64,000 nt of DNA from Bacteroidota bacterium. GTDB taxonomy: Bacteria; Bacteroidota; Bacteroidia; Chitinophagales; BACL12. This document shows positions 63,076 through 64,000 of the stretch, piece after piece. The DNA lies in assembly GCA_016718035.1 (NCBI GenBank), contig JADKEK010000003.1, positions 355,501-419,500 of the forward strand, written 5' to 3'. The notes under the pieces are model-generated. The model saw only the letters and a list, made by a program, of their open reading frames with translations. It searched no databases and was not told the DNA's origin. Positions within the stretch are counted from its first letter, which is position 1, and the number at the start of each line of letters is the position of its first letter. Made by a program: the position numbers and the translations under genes.

Positions 63076-64000
63076 ATGGCAGAAGCAACAAATGAAAAAG
63101 TGAAAGCCTTAGGGCTCGCGGTTGACAGTATCAACAAATTGTATGGCAAGGGCACCATTATGAAATTGGGTGATACACCCGAACGCGGTGAAGAAATTAT
63201 TCCGACCGGTTCAATTGGTGTCGATTTAGCATTAGGCATTGGCGGTATTCCAAAAGGACGTATTATTGAAATTTATGGCCCGGAAGCATCAGGTAAAACA
63301 ACTTTGGCAATACATATTATAGCTGAAGCGCAGAAAAAAGGTGGCATTTGCGCCATTATTGATGCGGAACATGCTTTTGATAAGGTATATGCTGAAAAAT
63401 TAGGGGTAGATGTAGAAAATCTACTTATTTCACAACCCGACTACGGTGAACAGGGTTTAGAAATTGCCGACCATTTAATTCGCTCTGGCGCTTTAGATGT
63501 GGTGGTAATTGACTCAGTTGCTGCCTTAGTTCCAAAAGGGGAATTAGAAGGTGAAATGGGTGAAAGCAAAATGGGCTTACAAGCTCGTTTAATGAGTCAG
63601 GCTTTACGTAAATTAACAGGAACCATCAGCAAAACAGGTTGTTGTTGTATTTTCATCAACCAGTTACGTGAAAAAATTGGTGTAATGTTCGGTAACCCTG
63701 AAACTACTACCGGTGGTAATGCATTAAAATTTTATTCTTCTATCCGTATCGATATTCGTCGCATCGGACAATTAAAAGATAAAGAAGAATTAATTGGTAA
63801 CCGCGTTAAAGTAAAAATCGTAAAAAATAAAGTTGCACCTCCTTTCCGTCAAGCTGAATTTGATATTATTTACGGAGAAGGTATTTCCAAAATTGGTGAA
63901 ATTGTAGATTTAGGCGCCGAAAGTAATGTGATTCAAAAAAGCGGAAGCTGGTATAGCTACGAAGGCACAAAACTCGGTCAGGGTCGCGATGGGGTTAAAG
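63076..64000 (+). CDS. recA: RecA recombinase (3' end beyond the window)
   Basis: Open frame from ATG 63076 (MAEATNEKVKALGLAVDSIN) to the window edge, 308 codons so far; full RecA is ~340-360 aa. Walker A IYGPEASGKTTLAIH (68-76), IDAEHAFDKVYAEKLG, Walker B VVVIDSVAALVPKGELEGEM, L1/L2 region with FINQLREKIGVMFGNPETTT and GGNALKFYSS are all standard. It pairs single-stranded DNA with homologous duplex and activates LexA cleavage. RadA, its partner, is in the same window. No exact TAnnTTTG box or LexA-like site was picked out in the 280 bp upstream. Confidence 0.97.
   Translation, partial: MAEATNEKVKALGLAVDSINKLYGKGTIMKLGDTPERGEEIIPTGSIGVDLALGIGGIPKGRIIEIYGPEASGKTTLAIHIIAEAQKKGGICAIIDAEHAFDKVYAEKLGVDVENLLISQPDYGEQGLEIADHLIRSGALDVVVIDSVAALVPKGELEGEMGESKMGLQARLMSQALRKLTGTISKTGCCCIFINQLREKIGVMFGNPETTTGGNALKFYSSIRIDIRRIGQLKDKEELIGNRVKVKIVKNKVAPPFRQAEFDIIYGEGISKIGEIVDLGAESNVIQKSGSWYSYEGTKLGQGRDGVK

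Overview
The window is an ordinary-looking chromosomal stretch of a member of the phylum Bacteroidota. Four things support this. Six proteins end in a type IX secretion system (T9SS) type A sorting domain. Several genes are preceded by the Bacteroidota promoter -7 box (TAnnTTTG) instead of a Shine-Dalgarno-dominated start. The base composition is AT-rich with TAA-biased stops. The gene families (DUF3179 lipoprotein, TPM protein, EEP nuclease with an N-terminal membrane part, CotH/lamin-tail protein) are also typical. A genus cannot be named from the sequence. No rRNA, tRNA, CRISPR array, transposase or prophage was seen.

Layout. 0-4.2 kb: three tandem minus-strand paralogues of a T9SS-exported SGNH-like protein. 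4.3-7.4 kb: a membrane protein plus winged-helix regulator pair, then an EEP nuclease, diacylglycerol kinase and DUF1361 operon. 7.4-20.1 kb: mixed metabolism and envelope genes (trans-sulfuration PLP enzyme, MeaB GTPase, beta-barrel protein, nitroreductase, Tat-exported flavin oxidase, TPM protein, M28 peptidase, RpiB). 20.1-20.8 kb: a cluster of degenerate intergenic repeats. 20.8-25.6 kb: TatC, an OmpA lipoprotein, a HerA-like ATPase and RadA. 25.6-26.1 kb: tandem and inverted repeats. 26.2-30.3 kb: aromatic amino acid breakdown (tryptophanase, homogentisate dioxygenase, 4-hydroxyphenylpyruvate dioxygenase). 30.6-33.6 kb: ComF, an acyltransferase and HflX. 33.6-39.2 kb: an accessory patch with two decayed genes around a large T9SS protein that carries YadA-like head repeats and an S74 chaperone domain. 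39.2-50 kb: a MORN-repeat protein, GlyA, CotH/LTD protein, sugar nucleotidyltransferase, FabK/NMO-like enzyme and VWA protein. 50-58.3 kb: an oligopeptide-type ABC transporter (binding protein plus two unusual permeases, no ATPase), two proteins of unknown function and PurQ. 58.4-64 kb: a DsbD-like protein, M2 peptidase and the start of RecA, which runs off the window end.

Co-operating genes. HppD and HmgA are consecutive steps of tyrosine catabolism. The three ABC genes form one operon. TatC would export the twin-arginine flavin oxidase. RadA and RecA act together in recombination. The T9SS cargoes depend on secretion genes outside the window.

The most unusual items are these: a decayed reading frame at 34.0-34.6 kb whose three internal stops are all TGA at glycine-like positions; the S74-chaperone/T9SS fusion next to it; an SGNH paralogue that has lost its catalytic serine and histidine; ABC permeases with large insertions; and several families of dispersed intergenic repeats, one of which supplies the stop codon of the DsbD gene and another a promoter element of rpiB.
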